Shown in pieces: positions 9,147 through 17,605 of a DNA stretch of 37,785 bases. The translations under genes were made by a program, and so were the position numbers. Numbering within the stretch: the stretch's first letter is position 1; each line of letters opens with the position of its first letter. Origin of the DNA: an uncultured Flammeovirgaceae bacterium (GTDB lineage Bacteria > Bacteroidota > Bacteroidia > Cytophagales > Cyclobacteriaceae); the NCBI GenBank assembly GCA_937884755.1, contig CAKZYJ010000056.1:1-37785 (forward strand). Direction: 5' to 3'. The notes below the pieces were generated by a model. The model did not search any database. It had not been told where the DNA came from and saw nothing but the letters and a program-made list of their open reading frames with translations.

Positions 9147-10205
9147 TTATAGCTCGGCTTTCTCTCGGGCTTCCGTCATTACTTCTTCCAGGGTAACCGA
9201 CTGCCCACCCCGCTGCTTACTGACATCCGCAGCGGTCATAAAAGCAAAAATCTCTAAGGTTTCTTCGGCACTCACCGGAGGCTGGCCGGTTTTGAAAAAT
9301 TTGACGATCTCTACCAGCAGCGGACGATAGCCATCGTAAGGACCGAGTGGCGCGATTCCGGTTTTGCCAAAGGCTATGCCGCCGTACCCCAACTCACCGC
9401 TTCGCATCCCCCGGAAGGTACCAATGCGGCCCTCGTTCCAGCTACCAACTACTACGTCAGTACCCTCACTATGCTGTCGGGTGACGCTTTGGCAGCCGGT
9501 ACCCATCACGGTAAACAGGGCTTCCACTCCGTGGACTCCGTACCAATATAAATCAGGGTGGGTAGGCTCCAGATGAGCTGGACTGTAAGCGGTTGCTCCT
9601 AACACCTTTCCGATACTACCATTAACCACTTCCTGAGCCGAACGCATATAGCGTAGCGAAGAGGAGGAGAACATCGGTACATCGTATTTTTCGGCCGCGT
9701 TGAACAGGGCCACCGCGTCCGATAAGGAAGCGGATATGGGTTTGTCAATAAACACCGGCTTACCAGCTTCAAATACGGGTAGGGCCTGCTCCAGATGTCG
9801 CCGTCCGTCGTTGGTTTCCAGCAGTACAAAGTCTACTTCATCCAGCAGGGCATCAATAGAATCTACGATCTTCACTCCCAGCTCTTGAATCTCTTCGGTA
9901 TACTTTGGTATGCGGCTGACGCTGGATTCAATGTCTTTACTACCGTGGGGATAGGCCGCTACTACCGTGCAACCGGCCACATCGGCTTCGGCATTAGTAT
10001 CGTTCAGCACTTTGGTAAAGGCTACACTGTGGGAAGTATCCAAACCAATAATCCCAACTTTTCCCGCTACCTCCTGATTAACCGATGAAGCGAAGGTGGG
10101 TGCCTGGGCGAGGCTGATTACCCCGCTGGATAAAGCAGCGCTGGATAGAGCCGCACTGGACAGTGCTGTAGACTTGATAAAATTACGTCGGTTGAGTGAT
10201 TTCAT
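9147..10205 (-). CDS. Gfo/Idh/MocA-family oxidoreductase with Tat signal
   Basis: The N-terminus is a twin-arginine export signal (RRNFIK at residues 6-11) followed by a hydrophobic stretch built on a repeated SAALS unit. The mature part has the Rossmann start (KVGIIGLDTSH), then the DFVLLETNDGRRH and FIDKPIS segments that define Gfo/Idh/MocA proteins; the lysine of DKP is the usual catalytic residue. At 352 residues it is normal in size. Exported members of this family oxidise or reduce sugars and glycosides with a tightly held nicotinamide cofactor in the periplasm. It overlaps nothing but is only 12 bases after the second Gfo/Idh gene and 2 bases before the symporter, so it belongs to the same operon. 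Substrate unknown. Confidence 0.85.
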   Translation of the reverse strand: MKSLNRRNFIKSTALSSAALSSAALSSGVISLAQAPTFASSVNQEVAGKVGIIGLDTSHSVAFTKVLNDTNAEADVAGCTVVAAYPHGSKDIESSVSRIPKYTEEIQELGVKIVDSIDALLDEVDFVLLETNDGRRHLEQALPVFEAGKPVFIDKPISASLSDAVALFNAAEKYDVPMFSSSSLRYMRSAQEVVNGSIGKVLGATAYSPAHLEPTHPDLYWYGVHGVEALFTVMGTGCQSVTRQHSEGTDVVVGSWNEGRIGTFRGMRSGELGYGGIAFGKTGIAPLGPYDGYRPLLVEIVKFFKTGQPPVSAEETLEIFAFMTAADVSKQRGGQSVTLEEVMTEAREKAEL

Positions 10206-10217
10206 AGGTCGATTTTT

Positions 10218-11540
10218 CTAGACGCTGGGTTCCCAGCCGGGTTCGTACTCCCGGCCCCAGAGTTTCATGGCTTCAGGATCATTTAGAATTTTCCCGGTAC
10301 TCGGGTCACAGGTAAGTGTGCGTTTGGTGCGGTGAGCGATATTTCCTAACTGGCACAGCAGCACGCTCTTGTTCCCATCTTCAATCTCGGAGTTCAGTTC
10401 TGCTCCATCCCGAATACCCTGATAAAAGTTAGTTAGATGATCTACGTCCAGGTTAAAACCAGGGCCGGTAGTGTCTAAAGCCTGCGCCGATTCGTAAGTG
10501 ACTTTTTTTAGCTCTTTACCCTTGTTGTCAAAAATAGCGTAGCCATTACCCAGAATTACCATACTACCGTTTTCGCCGTGGAAAGAGGCGCTGGCCGACA
10601 TGCCTTCAATCGGCTGTCCGTTGCAACTGCGACCTTCCCAGGCAATGGTTTTATTATCCTCGAAATCAAAAGTGGTAATTTGGGTATCGGGGGTTTCCCA
10701 GTCATCGTCGTAGGCGTAGCGGCCACCGTTGGAACTTACTTGCGTAGGGTAATCTACCTCCAGTCCCCAGCGACACAGGTCAATGAAGTGGGTGCCGTTG
10801 TTAAGTATTTCGCCGGTACCCCAGTGCCAGAACCAGTGCCAGTTGTAATGAATCAGGTTATCCTGATAGGGGCGACGGGGAGCTGGGCCTTGCCATAGCT
10901 CGTAGTCTAGTCCGGCTGGCACCGGAGCCGGTTTTCCTTTACCGATAGACTCGCGAGTATTAGCGTACCAGGCTCGGGCGTAGTAAGGCCGGCCGATGAC
11001 CCCATCCTTGAGCGCCTGAATACCTTCTACGACCAGCGGCCACGAACGGCGTTGGTTCCCCATCTGCACTACCTTGCCGTAGCGTTTAGCAGCTTCCACC
11101 AGCATTTCGCCTTCGCGGGGATTATGGCTGCAGGGCTTTTCTACGTAGACGTGCTTACCGGCTTGCAGGGCCATGATGGATGCCGGAGCGTGCCAGTGAT
11201 CAGGTGAGGCAATCACTAGTGCATCGAGAGCTGGGTCATCTAGTGCCTCGCGAAAGTCTTTAATTCCTTTAGGAGCGTTTTTTTGTCCGGCTTTAGTAGC
11301 GGCCTCTACTCCTTTGGCGATAGCCGCATCGTCCACGTCACAAATGTAAGCAACTTCAGCCTGGGGCAGACTAGCGAACCCCCGTGAAAGCGCAGCGCCC
11401 CGACTATTAGTACCCATAATAGCCACCACAATTTTTTCGTTAGGCAAGCCTTTTCTAAAGATAGAAAAAGGTTGAGGAGTAAATAGGACCGCTCCGGTAC
11501 TGGCAGCAGTAGTCTGTTTAAGAAAATCTCTTCGGCGCAT
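10218..11540 (-). CDS. Gfo/Idh/MocA-family oxidoreductase with Tat signal (first gene of the cluster)
   Basis: Residues 2-8 (RRRDFLK) start a clear Tat signal with an alanine-rich hydrophobic core. After it come a Rossmann domain (VVAIMGTNSRGAAL, then AEVAYICDVDD), the SPDHWHAPASI segment, and VEKPCSHNPREGE carrying the EKP lysine. The C-terminal part (HWFWHWGTGEILNNGTHFIDLCRW) matches the large group of about 440-residue exported Gfo/Idh proteins of Bacteroidota and Planctomycetota. It is the most upstream gene of the minus-strand run, so the operon promoter should lie in 11541-11764. Members of this group act on glycosides or free sugars in the periplasm; the exact reaction here is unknown. 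It and its neighbour are different subfamilies, not a recent duplication. Confidence 0.87.
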   Translation of the reverse strand: MRRRDFLKQTTAASTGAVLFTPQPFSIFRKGLPNEKIVVAIMGTNSRGAALSRGFASLPQAEVAYICDVDDAAIAKGVEAATKAGQKNAPKGIKDFREALDDPALDALVIASPDHWHAPASIMALQAGKHVYVEKPCSHNPREGEMLVEAAKRYGKVVQMGNQRRSWPLVVEGIQALKDGVIGRPYYARAWYANTRESIGKGKPAPVPAGLDYELWQGPAPRRPYQDNLIHYNWHWFWHWGTGEILNNGTHFIDLCRWGLEVDYPTQVSSNGGRYAYDDDWETPDTQITTFDFEDNKTIAWEGRSCNGQPIEGMSASASFHGENGSMVILGNGYAIFDNKGKELKKVTYESAQALDTTGPGFNLDVDHLTNFYQGIRDGAELNSEIEDGNKSVLLCQLGNIAHRTKRTLTCDPSTGKILNDPEAMKLWGREYEPGWEPSV

Positions 11541-11764
11541 GACTAGTAGGTTGTTGATTAATCATTTTCCTGAACTTAAAAAAAATATTGATAAGATAAG
11601 TGTTTGGGGCGCTATTATCAGAGACAGTAGAAACTTAAGAAGAAATATGTTTTCTATCGGCCAGATTTTCAATAAATTAAGGTGACAGCCTGGGTGCCGA
11701 CTATCACTAATAAGCAGCGTACGAACTATCGTTGCTATGCACCACTTATCAACCGTCGCCTAAC

Positions 11765-13261
11765 ATGAAAACTCGAACCCGAGTCACCTGGAGTAATGTC
11801 ATTGAGAAGCATCAGGTAGAGCCCTTTAAGTACCTGATTCCCGGTAGTTTACAGGATATTGTTGCCGCCGTACGTGAAGCGGAAGAATGTGGTCATCGTA
11901 TTCGGGCGGTGGGTTCGGGCCACTCCTATTCGGATGTGGCCATTACCGATGGTCTTTTGGTAGATATGTCGCGGCTGTGCCAGATGTTGAGGCTAGATAA
12001 AAACAAACTGCATCGCTCTCAGCAGGAAAAATACCTGGTGGAGGTAGAAGCGGGCATTACCGTAGAATCGCTCAATCGTAAGCTCGACCGAAGGGGGTTA
12101 GCCCTGATTAACATGGGGGCTATTAATGAACAAACCATCTCAGGAGCGATTGCCACTGGAACCCACGGAGCTGGCCGCGACTTACCGGCGCTTTCAGGCA
12201 TGGTGCGTTCGCTAGTGCTGGTCGCTTCTGGCGGCAAAGTCTACCGTATTGAACCTAGCGAAGGCTTCACCGATCCTGAAAAGCATACCAACGCCGATAT
12301 TGAACTGATTCAGGACGACGAGACTTTCCGCAGTGTAGTAGTAAGCCTGGGGTGTACCGGCATTGTTTATTCCTATATTCTGGAGGTACGTCCGCGTTAC
12401 TGGCTTTACGAAAACCGCCGACCCGAAAAGTGGTCGGAGGTTCGACGAAAGCTAGCCAACGGCACCATGTTCGATGATTACCCGATTACTATCAACGGGC
12501 AATCCGTGGAGTACCCGGTACGTAGCCTGTTTATTGTGGTAAACCCTTACGAGCGAAAGGGGGATCATACCTGTATGGTAGCGCGGACTTTTGAAGTAGA
12601 GAAGTTCCATTTCCGTACGTTGAGGGACCGTACCCGAAATATATTGGCTTCCATTGTAAGTAATATTCCGCTGGCTTACCGTATCTCGCTCTTTGTGGTT
12701 AATCACCTACCCCGTTTGGTTCCGGCCGCCCTGGAGCGTTCGGTAACTGCCCTAAAAGACGCGACCTACATCAACAAGTCGTACAAGGTGTTGTTTCAGG
12801 GGTTTGAGTACGTAGCCAGCCAAGGACACGGCGCTGAGTTTGCCTATAACCGACAAGAAACCAGATACTTAGAAGTAATGGATGAAATCTTTGCTAAAGT
12901 GAAGCAGCTTTCGGAGAAATACAAGTTATATCCTAGTTCTGCACCCACCTTGCGGTTTGTAAAGGCTTCGCCTATGTACCTAACTCCTGAATACAATACC
13001 GATGTTTGCTACATTGGTAATCCGGTGCTGGTGCAGCAGAAAGGGGCAGCGTTAATCCTCAATGAATACCAGGATATTCATCTGGAAGCTGGAGGGAAGC
13101 CCCACTGGGGGAAGATCACCAACCGGCTGGAGGGCCGCACCAAACTGATCCGGCAGTGGTATCCTAAGTTTGAAACGTGGCGACAAGTAATGTTACGCTT
13201 CAATCCTAAGCGGACGTTTCTTAATGGCTTTGCCGAACGTATGCGGCTGGATGAGCCGTAG
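11765..13261 (+). CDS. FAD-linked sugar-lactone oxidase (D-arabinono-1,4-lactone oxidase / ALO type)
   Basis: The protein has an N-terminal FAD-binding PCMH domain with GSGHSYSDVAITDG near residues 50-63, where His53 is the expected covalent flavin attachment site, and GAINEQTISGAIATGTHG at about 107-124. The C-terminal ALO domain ends with KPHWGK, the family's HWGK signature. Relatives oxidise aldonolactones (arabinono-, gulono-, galactono-lactone) or polyols with oxygen or an acceptor. I choose ATG at 11765 because the alternative TTG at 11732 adds 11 residues before the conserved region without any motif. No signal peptide is visible. It is divergent from the Gfo/Idh operon, so the 224-base gap probably holds both promoters. 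Its link to that operon is inference. Confidence 0.86.
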   Translation: MKTRTRVTWSNVIEKHQVEPFKYLIPGSLQDIVAAVREAEECGHRIRAVGSGHSYSDVAITDGLLVDMSRLCQMLRLDKNKLHRSQQEKYLVEVEAGITVESLNRKLDRRGLALINMGAINEQTISGAIATGTHGAGRDLPALSGMVRSLVLVASGGKVYRIEPSEGFTDPEKHTNADIELIQDDETFRSVVVSLGCTGIVYSYILEVRPRYWLYENRRPEKWSEVRRKLANGTMFDDYPITINGQSVEYPVRSLFIVVNPYERKGDHTCMVARTFEVEKFHFRTLRDRTRNILASIVSNIPLAYRISLFVVNHLPRLVPAALERSVTALKDATYINKSYKVLFQGFEYVASQGHGAEFAYNRQETRYLEVMDEIFAKVKQLSEKYKLYPSSAPTLRFVKASPMYLTPEYNTDVCYIGNPVLVQQKGAALILNEYQDIHLEAGGKPHWGKITNRLEGRTKLIRQWYPKFETWRQVMLRFNPKRTFLNGFAERMRLDEP

Positions 13262-13504
13262 GCAGAACATAGTAGTATAGCCAGGAATTTCTGTTCGGTT
13301 TCTTAAGTTTTACCGAGACTGGGTTTCGTAGTACAATGGACAGTATATGGGGATCCGGAACCCAAGATCTAGGCCATTTTGGCGTTCCACGCTGGACTCG
13401 CCTCGATTCCTAGCGAACTCACCTATTTGGTACGAATTATGTTAATCTATCGGGAGAAACCACAAAGTTCCTGATCATGATAAATAGGAAAGGTAAAATC
13501 TAAA
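13262..13504. other. Intergenic region with no recognised gene
   Basis: I see no long open frame, tRNA or strong terminator in these 243 bases. A short frame from 13336 (MDSIWGSGTQ onward, 25 codons) could be a decayed fragment but matches nothing I know. Confidence 0.4.
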
Positions 13505-13795
13505 GTGAAATTCAAAGTAATACGAAAGAAATCGCCTTGGATAGTGGCTACGATCATCGTCTGGCTAACTGTAGCCGGAATTGTTGGGGCAGTATTTGTC
13601 TATATTTGGTCAGCTGTGGATGGTCGGCAAATAGAGCAGGTACGCCAGCTTCGGCACCAGATGGACTCCCTCTCCAATCGAGGCTATCAGTTACAGCACA
13701 AAATTGACAGCCTAGATCGATTGGGGGTAGCTGATATTGATTTAGAGGATACCGCTCTGACCTCCGCAGACGACACTTCACAAATGCTACCCTAA
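13505..13795 (+). CDS. Small single-pass membrane protein with coiled coil, 96 aa
   Basis: The start is a GTG, because the only nearby ATG (13478) runs into a stop in another phase. A basic N-terminus (KFKVIRKK) precedes one membrane helix at about residues 12-34. The outside part is a short heptad-patterned helix (IEQVRQLRHQMDSLSNRGYQ, then LQHKIDSLDRL) and ends in an acidic tail. Such proteins are usually structural or accessory to a cell-envelope complex, but the sequence is not one I recognise. The positive-inside rule places the coiled coil in the periplasm. The repeated DSL pattern recalls the lipoprotein at 17606. Real gene status is likely but not certain. Confidence 0.5.
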   Translation: MKFKVIRKKSPWIVATIIVWLTVAGIVGAVFVYIWSAVDGRQIEQVRQLRHQMDSLSNRGYQLQHKIDSLDRLGVADIDLEDTALTSADDTSQMLP

Positions 13796-14437
13796 TAGTT
13801 TTTGTGCCGAATAAGAGTGGGCCAATTACGAGTAAGTCTTTCGTCTTTAGTACTCCATGGTTAGCATCAATGATTCCTCTTCAAAATCAAGGTGCCTTCC
13901 TAGATGTGGTCGGTGCGGTCACCCCCACCTTCCAGAAGCTTCGCTTTACTATTGGTCATACCTTCCCCACGAGCACCTTCAAACCGGCCCGTGCCGCCAG
14001 TAAACTCAAAGGGATCCATAAATAAGGCCTGATACTCGAGGTTTTCTTCCAGTAGTAAAGCGACTCAGTTTCCTCGCCACCCCTTCTCCCTCCTGATTAT
14101 TAAGGAAAGTGTAAGGAGCCTTACAGCCCTTTCAGCATGTATACCAAAGATACGCTGTGACCCCCGGACGCTCCCGACTTTCGGGGCGTACAAGAAATTG
14201 GTGATGAAATAACGAATCGGTTTCAGCAACTCACGATAACTGCGGAAGAGATGGAAATAGTTGCTAACGATCCAGAAGAAGGGTAAAAGAGAATGCAACC
14301 CCTACGCTAGATAGCCAATCCGGTACTAGACTTGAGTAATGTGTACCCGTCGAGGGAGTGGAGCAAATGCTCGATCCCTTCCTGCAAAAACAGGATTCAA
14401 ACGGACATTAAATCATATATCTATGATAATCAGTAAT
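13796..14437. other. Gene-poor, decayed region of 642 bases
   Basis: Apart from the minus-strand remnant at 13867-14064, no intact gene is visible. On the + strand a frame from about 14136 reads MYTKDTL, a TGA, then PPDAPDFRGVQEIGDE and AEEMEIVANDPEEG before a stop at about 14286, which looks like a second degraded coding fragment. I cannot name its parent family. Both fragments contain stops, so the region is best read as a graveyard between the oxidase and acid-sugar modules. Confidence 0.45.
13867..14064 (-). pseudogene. Remnant of an unknown gene with a TGGTGRFEGA-type repeat, internal TAG
   Basis: Read on the minus strand, the stretch encodes LEENLEYQALFMDP, then FEFTGGTGRFEGARGEG, TNSKAKLLEGGGDRTDHI, a TAG at 13900-13902, and EGTLILKRN before a stop. 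The glycine-rich FTGGTGRF-x-GA pattern is typical of small extracellular beta-barrel proteins in which EGT-type strands follow, and a tryptophan (TGG) is the natural residue at the TAG. The 5' end is lost (an upstream stop at 14065-14067) and no start or signal peptide remains. It is therefore a decayed fragment, probably of a secreted protein. The overlapping + strand frame 13804-14025 is a shadow of it. Confidence 0.5.
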
Positions 14438-14977
14438 TTAAGTAGTAGATTCGGATAAAGTGGTGTACTTTGCTTCCATAATACCTGCATGATGTTCGTT
14501 ATGGAAAGTGGTAAAGTACAGCATCTCTTGCACGGTGAGTACGCCTAGCAGAGGATGCTTCCATAGCGTATACTGCCCCCACTTATTTTCCGGCCAGGTC
14601 TCCATGCTTTTCAGCAGAGCCTGGCCGGTTTTATTCCATTGAGAAGCTAAAGTAAACTTATCCATTGAAGCTTCTTCGTCGGGCTGTACTCCCTGTGGGC
14701 CCCGGGGCGGATTAGCAGCGGCGTACTTTGTCTGGTACTCTCGAACAATCTCTTCGTAGGAGCGAGAAGGATTTTCTGCTTTTCGTAACTGCTCCGGTAG
14801 ACGGCTAAGCAGGCGGGCGGTTCCCTCGTTGGATTTAGTCAGATGCAATAGTTCCTGAGCAATCGTCCAACGGTGGTCGGGTGACCGCTGGAGATAAGCT
14901 TCCGGTAGCTGTTCCAGAAAGTCGCTAATACGCTGGATATTTCCGGCTAGTTGGCTTTGCAGAGCTTCGGGACTCAT
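14438..14977 (-). CDS. DinB-superfamily protein
   Basis: The 179-residue protein is a four-helix DinB/YfiT-like protein. The metal-binding histidines fit the family: one in ELLHLTKS (His45) and a cluster in FHNEHHAGIM near the C-terminus, with a conserved WTIAQELLH start to helix 2. Such proteins are often thiol-dependent metal-binding transferases of unknown substrate. The start ATG follows directly on the stop codon of the dehydrogenase (TAG then ATG at 14980-14975), so it is translated from the same message and probably works with the acid-sugar module, or simply rides along. No signal peptide is seen; it is cytoplasmic. Confidence 0.8.
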   Translation of the reverse strand: MSPEALQSQLAGNIQRISDFLEQLPEAYLQRSPDHRWTIAQELLHLTKSNEGTARLLSRLPEQLRKAENPSRSYEEIVREYQTKYAAANPPRGPQGVQPDEEASMDKFTLASQWNKTGQALLKSMETWPENKWGQYTLWKHPLLGVLTVQEMLYFTTFHNEHHAGIMEAKYTTLSESTT

Positions 14978-15808
14978 CTAGGTAATGGCTTTGATCTGAT
15001 CCATCACGTTTTCCCACTCAAACACATCCTTCCAGTCGTCTTTGAAAATGCGCGGGATTCCGTAAACGATAGCCTTCTGGGCCGCATCGGAAAAAACTCC
15101 CCCCGGTAACTGATCGAACAGCAATGCCAATTCAATATTGATATGACCGAGAAAGAAATCGTAAGCGGCTTCTTTGGGTACGCCTTTGGCTACTACCGTA
15201 TCTACCGCTTCTTTCATTACCGTAACCACTGCGGCGCCAAAGGTTTCCGATAAGGCGGGTTCCAGAATGCCCATTTGCTCAATAGTAATGCGGTGAGCTT
15301 TGGTCACGGGCTTATACATTTCTTCGGCTAGAGCTTCACCCACCGCATAATCCTCTTCCGGTCCCTGAATGAGAGCACATACAATAGATTGCTTAGCAGC
15401 AATGCCCCCGAAGTAATCGTAGTGCGCATCTTCCTTGGGTTCCCAGTTAAATACTGATGGATGAGAAGGATGAGCCGCAAAGTAGGTAACATCGTCGCGT
15501 TCGGGCAGGTGTCCGGCGCAGGGAGCAGCTGGGTCCAGTGTAACCGCCATTGCCCCGGATTTCATCTGCGGAACAATCTTCGCCGATACGCTCTGGATAG
15601 CTACATCAGGAATAGCCAGAATAACTATGTCGGCTTCAGGTAGCACGTCTTCCGGTTGAGAGACGCTAACTCCTTTTTCCTGCAAACGCGCTATACCCGC
15701 TTCGTTCACTTCCAGATAAGAAACATCGTAATCAGAGTTGTTTTGTAAATTGGTGGTAGTCCGCATTCCCATCTTTCCTCCCGCTCCTACTAAAACAGTT
15801 TTTTTCAT
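14978..15808 (-). CDS. Phosphogluconate-dehydrogenase-C-type dehydrogenase, D-apionate oxidoisomerase-like
   Basis: A Rossmann domain opens the protein (VGAGGKMG at residues 7-14), with DIVILAIPDVAI at about 60-71 as the nicotinamide-side strand, and the C-terminal half is a helical domain of the PGDH_C type (ILEPALSETFGAAVVTVMKEAVD, then FFLGHINIELALLF). The best-studied relative, from the apiose pathway, is D-apionate oxidoisomerase ApnO, which oxidises and rearranges D-apionate to 3-oxo-isoapionate. Support for that role comes from the upstream neighbour, a DUF1537 kinase, the family that contains 3-oxo-isoapionate kinase. The family identification is good; the apionate role is inference. 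The start lies just after a run of octanucleotide repeats (15817-15848), and the stop abuts the DinB gene. Confidence 0.7.
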   Translation of the reverse strand: MKKTVLVGAGGKMGMRTTTNLQNNSDYDVSYLEVNEAGIARLQEKGVSVSQPEDVLPEADIVILAIPDVAIQSVSAKIVPQMKSGAMAVTLDPAAPCAGHLPERDDVTYFAAHPSHPSVFNWEPKEDAHYDYFGGIAAKQSIVCALIQGPEEDYAVGEALAEEMYKPVTKAHRITIEQMGILEPALSETFGAAVVTVMKEAVDTVVAKGVPKEAAYDFFLGHINIELALLFDQLPGGVFSDAAQKAIVYGIPRIFKDDWKDVFEWENVMDQIKAIT

Positions 15809-15816
15809 GATAAATA

Positions 15817-15848
15817 GTATTACAGTGTTATGGTATTAGAGTGTTAGA
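15817..15848 (-). repeat. Four tandem octanucleotide repeats directly upstream of the dehydrogenase start
   Basis: Read on the minus strand the units are TCTAACAC, TCTAATAC, CATAACAC and TGTAATAC, in perfect 8-base phase and ending 8 bases before the ATG at 15808. The same octamer theme (NNTAANAC) appears at 22495-22614 and 29241-29367, always between genes. Confidence 0.75.
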
Positions 15849-15891
15849 TGATATATTAAGGTGTTCAAGTACTCGGGCGGTCGCCTTAACT

Positions 15892-17307
15892 CTAAGAAAC
15901 TCCATTTACAATAGATGCAAAGTAATCGGTTTTTCCGTTTTGTCCACCCTTCATGGCAATTTGTAGTCCGTCGAAGTGAGGATCGCGGGCGTGAGCGGTG
16001 CAGAGCGGTACTCCGGGCGCGATAGGCATCAATGTTTCCAGGGCGTAAATTCCTAATTCGTGGGCGATATAGCCCGAGGTGTCGCCTCCGGCACTTACTA
16101 CTCTCTTCACCGAGGTCTGCTCTAGTAGCGATTTTAGAATCTTCCCCTGAGCTCCCGCCAATAGCGAACTGGTGGGAGTTTTATCCAAGCCCAATGCTTG
16201 TTTACGTTGATTGGTCGCCGCAATGCTGGGGTCATCGGGCCCCAGGGCAGTATACATGGCTACCGATTGGTTTTTACTGAGTGCCTCTAGGGCTAATTTC
16301 TCTACCCGTTGTATCTCATCATTGCGTTCGTCGGGGTGTACTAATCGCTCTCCCTGAATTCGGATGTCAGCAAAACCCTGCCGGATAATCCAGCGAAGCT
16401 GTTCTCCGGTAGTGGGAGAGCAACTACCCGCCATCACAATAATGGGCTCAGCTTTACCGGGAGAGGTAGGTGGCGGTGGTTTTTCCAGTAGATTTTGCTG
16501 CTGAAGGTAGTGACAAAGGGCGTATTCGGTACCGGAAGAACCTACCAGAAACTGCTTGCGCTCCGCTTTGCTCTCCCAGATGACTCGCCCGGCACTGAGC
16601 AGGTGCTGATCATTGTAGGTGGCAAATAGCAGATACTCGCCCGAGCGAGATAGTAGTGTTGCTAGCTTTTCCTGCTGGGCTTGTTCGCTGGCTTCCAGTG
16701 CGAATAAATCCATCAATTGTACCGGACGATTAGTCTGTTTAGCCAGATGAAGACGGAGATCGCTTTCGTGCATGGGTGTCACCGGGTGGCGCGACATGGT
16801 GGGGTGACGGTCCAATCGGTGAGTAATTCCGTCTACGCGGGCGAACAGGTTGCCAAATACACAGAAACGATTCAGCGACGGGGCCCCTACAATCAGCGGA
16901 ATGTGTTCCGACCGAAAGTAAGGATAAGCCAGGTCCGTAGCACGCCCAATGCTGCCCACTTTTGGTGAGGAATCAAAGGTTGAACATACTTTGTAGTGAA
17001 AGAAAGCGCTGTCAATCCGGCTAAGCTGCTCAAAAATAGGAGGCAAGTGATCGTCCATCTCCCGAGGTGACAGACTACGGCTGATGCCCGCTACGCCAAC
17101 TGCGGCTAATGTCTCCTGTGGGCCGCTCACCGTATTTTTCAGGCGAAATTGCTGAATTTCTTCTGGGCTGGGTGGAGCCAGAAATAGCGCAGTAGGAATA
17201 CCGTTGAGCGCCAAGGCTTCCATTACATCGGTAGAGCCAGTAAAATCATCGCCGTAGAAGCTCAAAAAAATAGGGTGCTGGGCAGTGATGGAGGAATGAA
17301 GCGGCAT
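15892..17307 (-). CDS. Four-carbon acid sugar kinase family (DUF1537) protein
   Basis: The 471-residue protein shows both halves of the family. The N-terminal substrate domain carries GDDFTGSTD at residues 19-27, with the aspartates that hold the acid sugar. The C-terminal nucleotide domain has VMAGSCSPTTGEQ, VSAGGDTSGYIAHELG and KGGQNGKTDYF, the last being the usual phosphate-site signature. Family members phosphorylate D-threonate, D-erythronate, 3-oxo-tetronates or 3-oxo-isoapionate using ATP. With the adjacent ApnO-like dehydrogenase 83 bases downstream, an oxo-isoapionate or oxo-tetronate kinase role is most likely. An aldolase, decarboxylase or RuBisCO-like partner that should follow is not in this window. 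Confidence 0.85.
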   Translation of the reverse strand: MPLHSSITAQHPIFLSFYGDDFTGSTDVMEALALNGIPTALFLAPPSPEEIQQFRLKNTVSGPQETLAAVGVAGISRSLSPREMDDHLPPIFEQLSRIDSAFFHYKVCSTFDSSPKVGSIGRATDLAYPYFRSEHIPLIVGAPSLNRFCVFGNLFARVDGITHRLDRHPTMSRHPVTPMHESDLRLHLAKQTNRPVQLMDLFALEASEQAQQEKLATLLSRSGEYLLFATYNDQHLLSAGRVIWESKAERKQFLVGSSGTEYALCHYLQQQNLLEKPPPPTSPGKAEPIIVMAGSCSPTTGEQLRWIIRQGFADIRIQGERLVHPDERNDEIQRVEKLALEALSKNQSVAMYTALGPDDPSIAATNQRKQALGLDKTPTSSLLAGAQGKILKSLLEQTSVKRVVSAGGDTSGYIAHELGIYALETLMPIAPGVPLCTAHARDPHFDGLQIAMKGGQNGKTDYFASIVNGVS

Positions 17308-17605
17308 AGGTTACTGACTTGATTGGTCTAATATAAAAAGGCCAAGTGAGATTGTAATTAGAAAGCGCATTAATCTATAAGCAAGTCGAGGTAGTTGGAA
17401 CGAAAAATCTGGTGTGATTAAAGAACAGAAAAATGACTCCGGTAAAATCCGAGTAGCAAATATTATCATTGTGTTTCGGTTGACACAGCCTTTGCCATAA
17501 TAAAAGCCTAAGTAATCTGCTACGAATATAGCACATGTCTAAGAACCAGGCTGCACCAAATATTTTATTCAGTATCCGTTCAGGTTCGATCAAAACGAAG
17601 AAATA
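17308..17605. other. Intergenic region between divergent genes
   Basis: These 298 bases separate the kinase (minus) from the lipoprotein (plus) and must hold both promoters. No exact -33/-7 pair was found. A minus-strand frame at 17375-17593 lacks coding character and is not called. Confidence 0.5.

Noticed and set aside
13804-14025. 73-residue + strand ORF
   Set aside because: It lies antisense to the minus-strand remnant, whose residues make better protein sense; no start context.
14065-14298. 77-residue minus-strand ORF
   Set aside because: No family pattern, overlaps another degraded frame on the + strand.
17375-17593. 72-residue minus-strand ORF before the lipoprotein
   Set aside because: Random composition, runs over the promoter region of two divergent genes.
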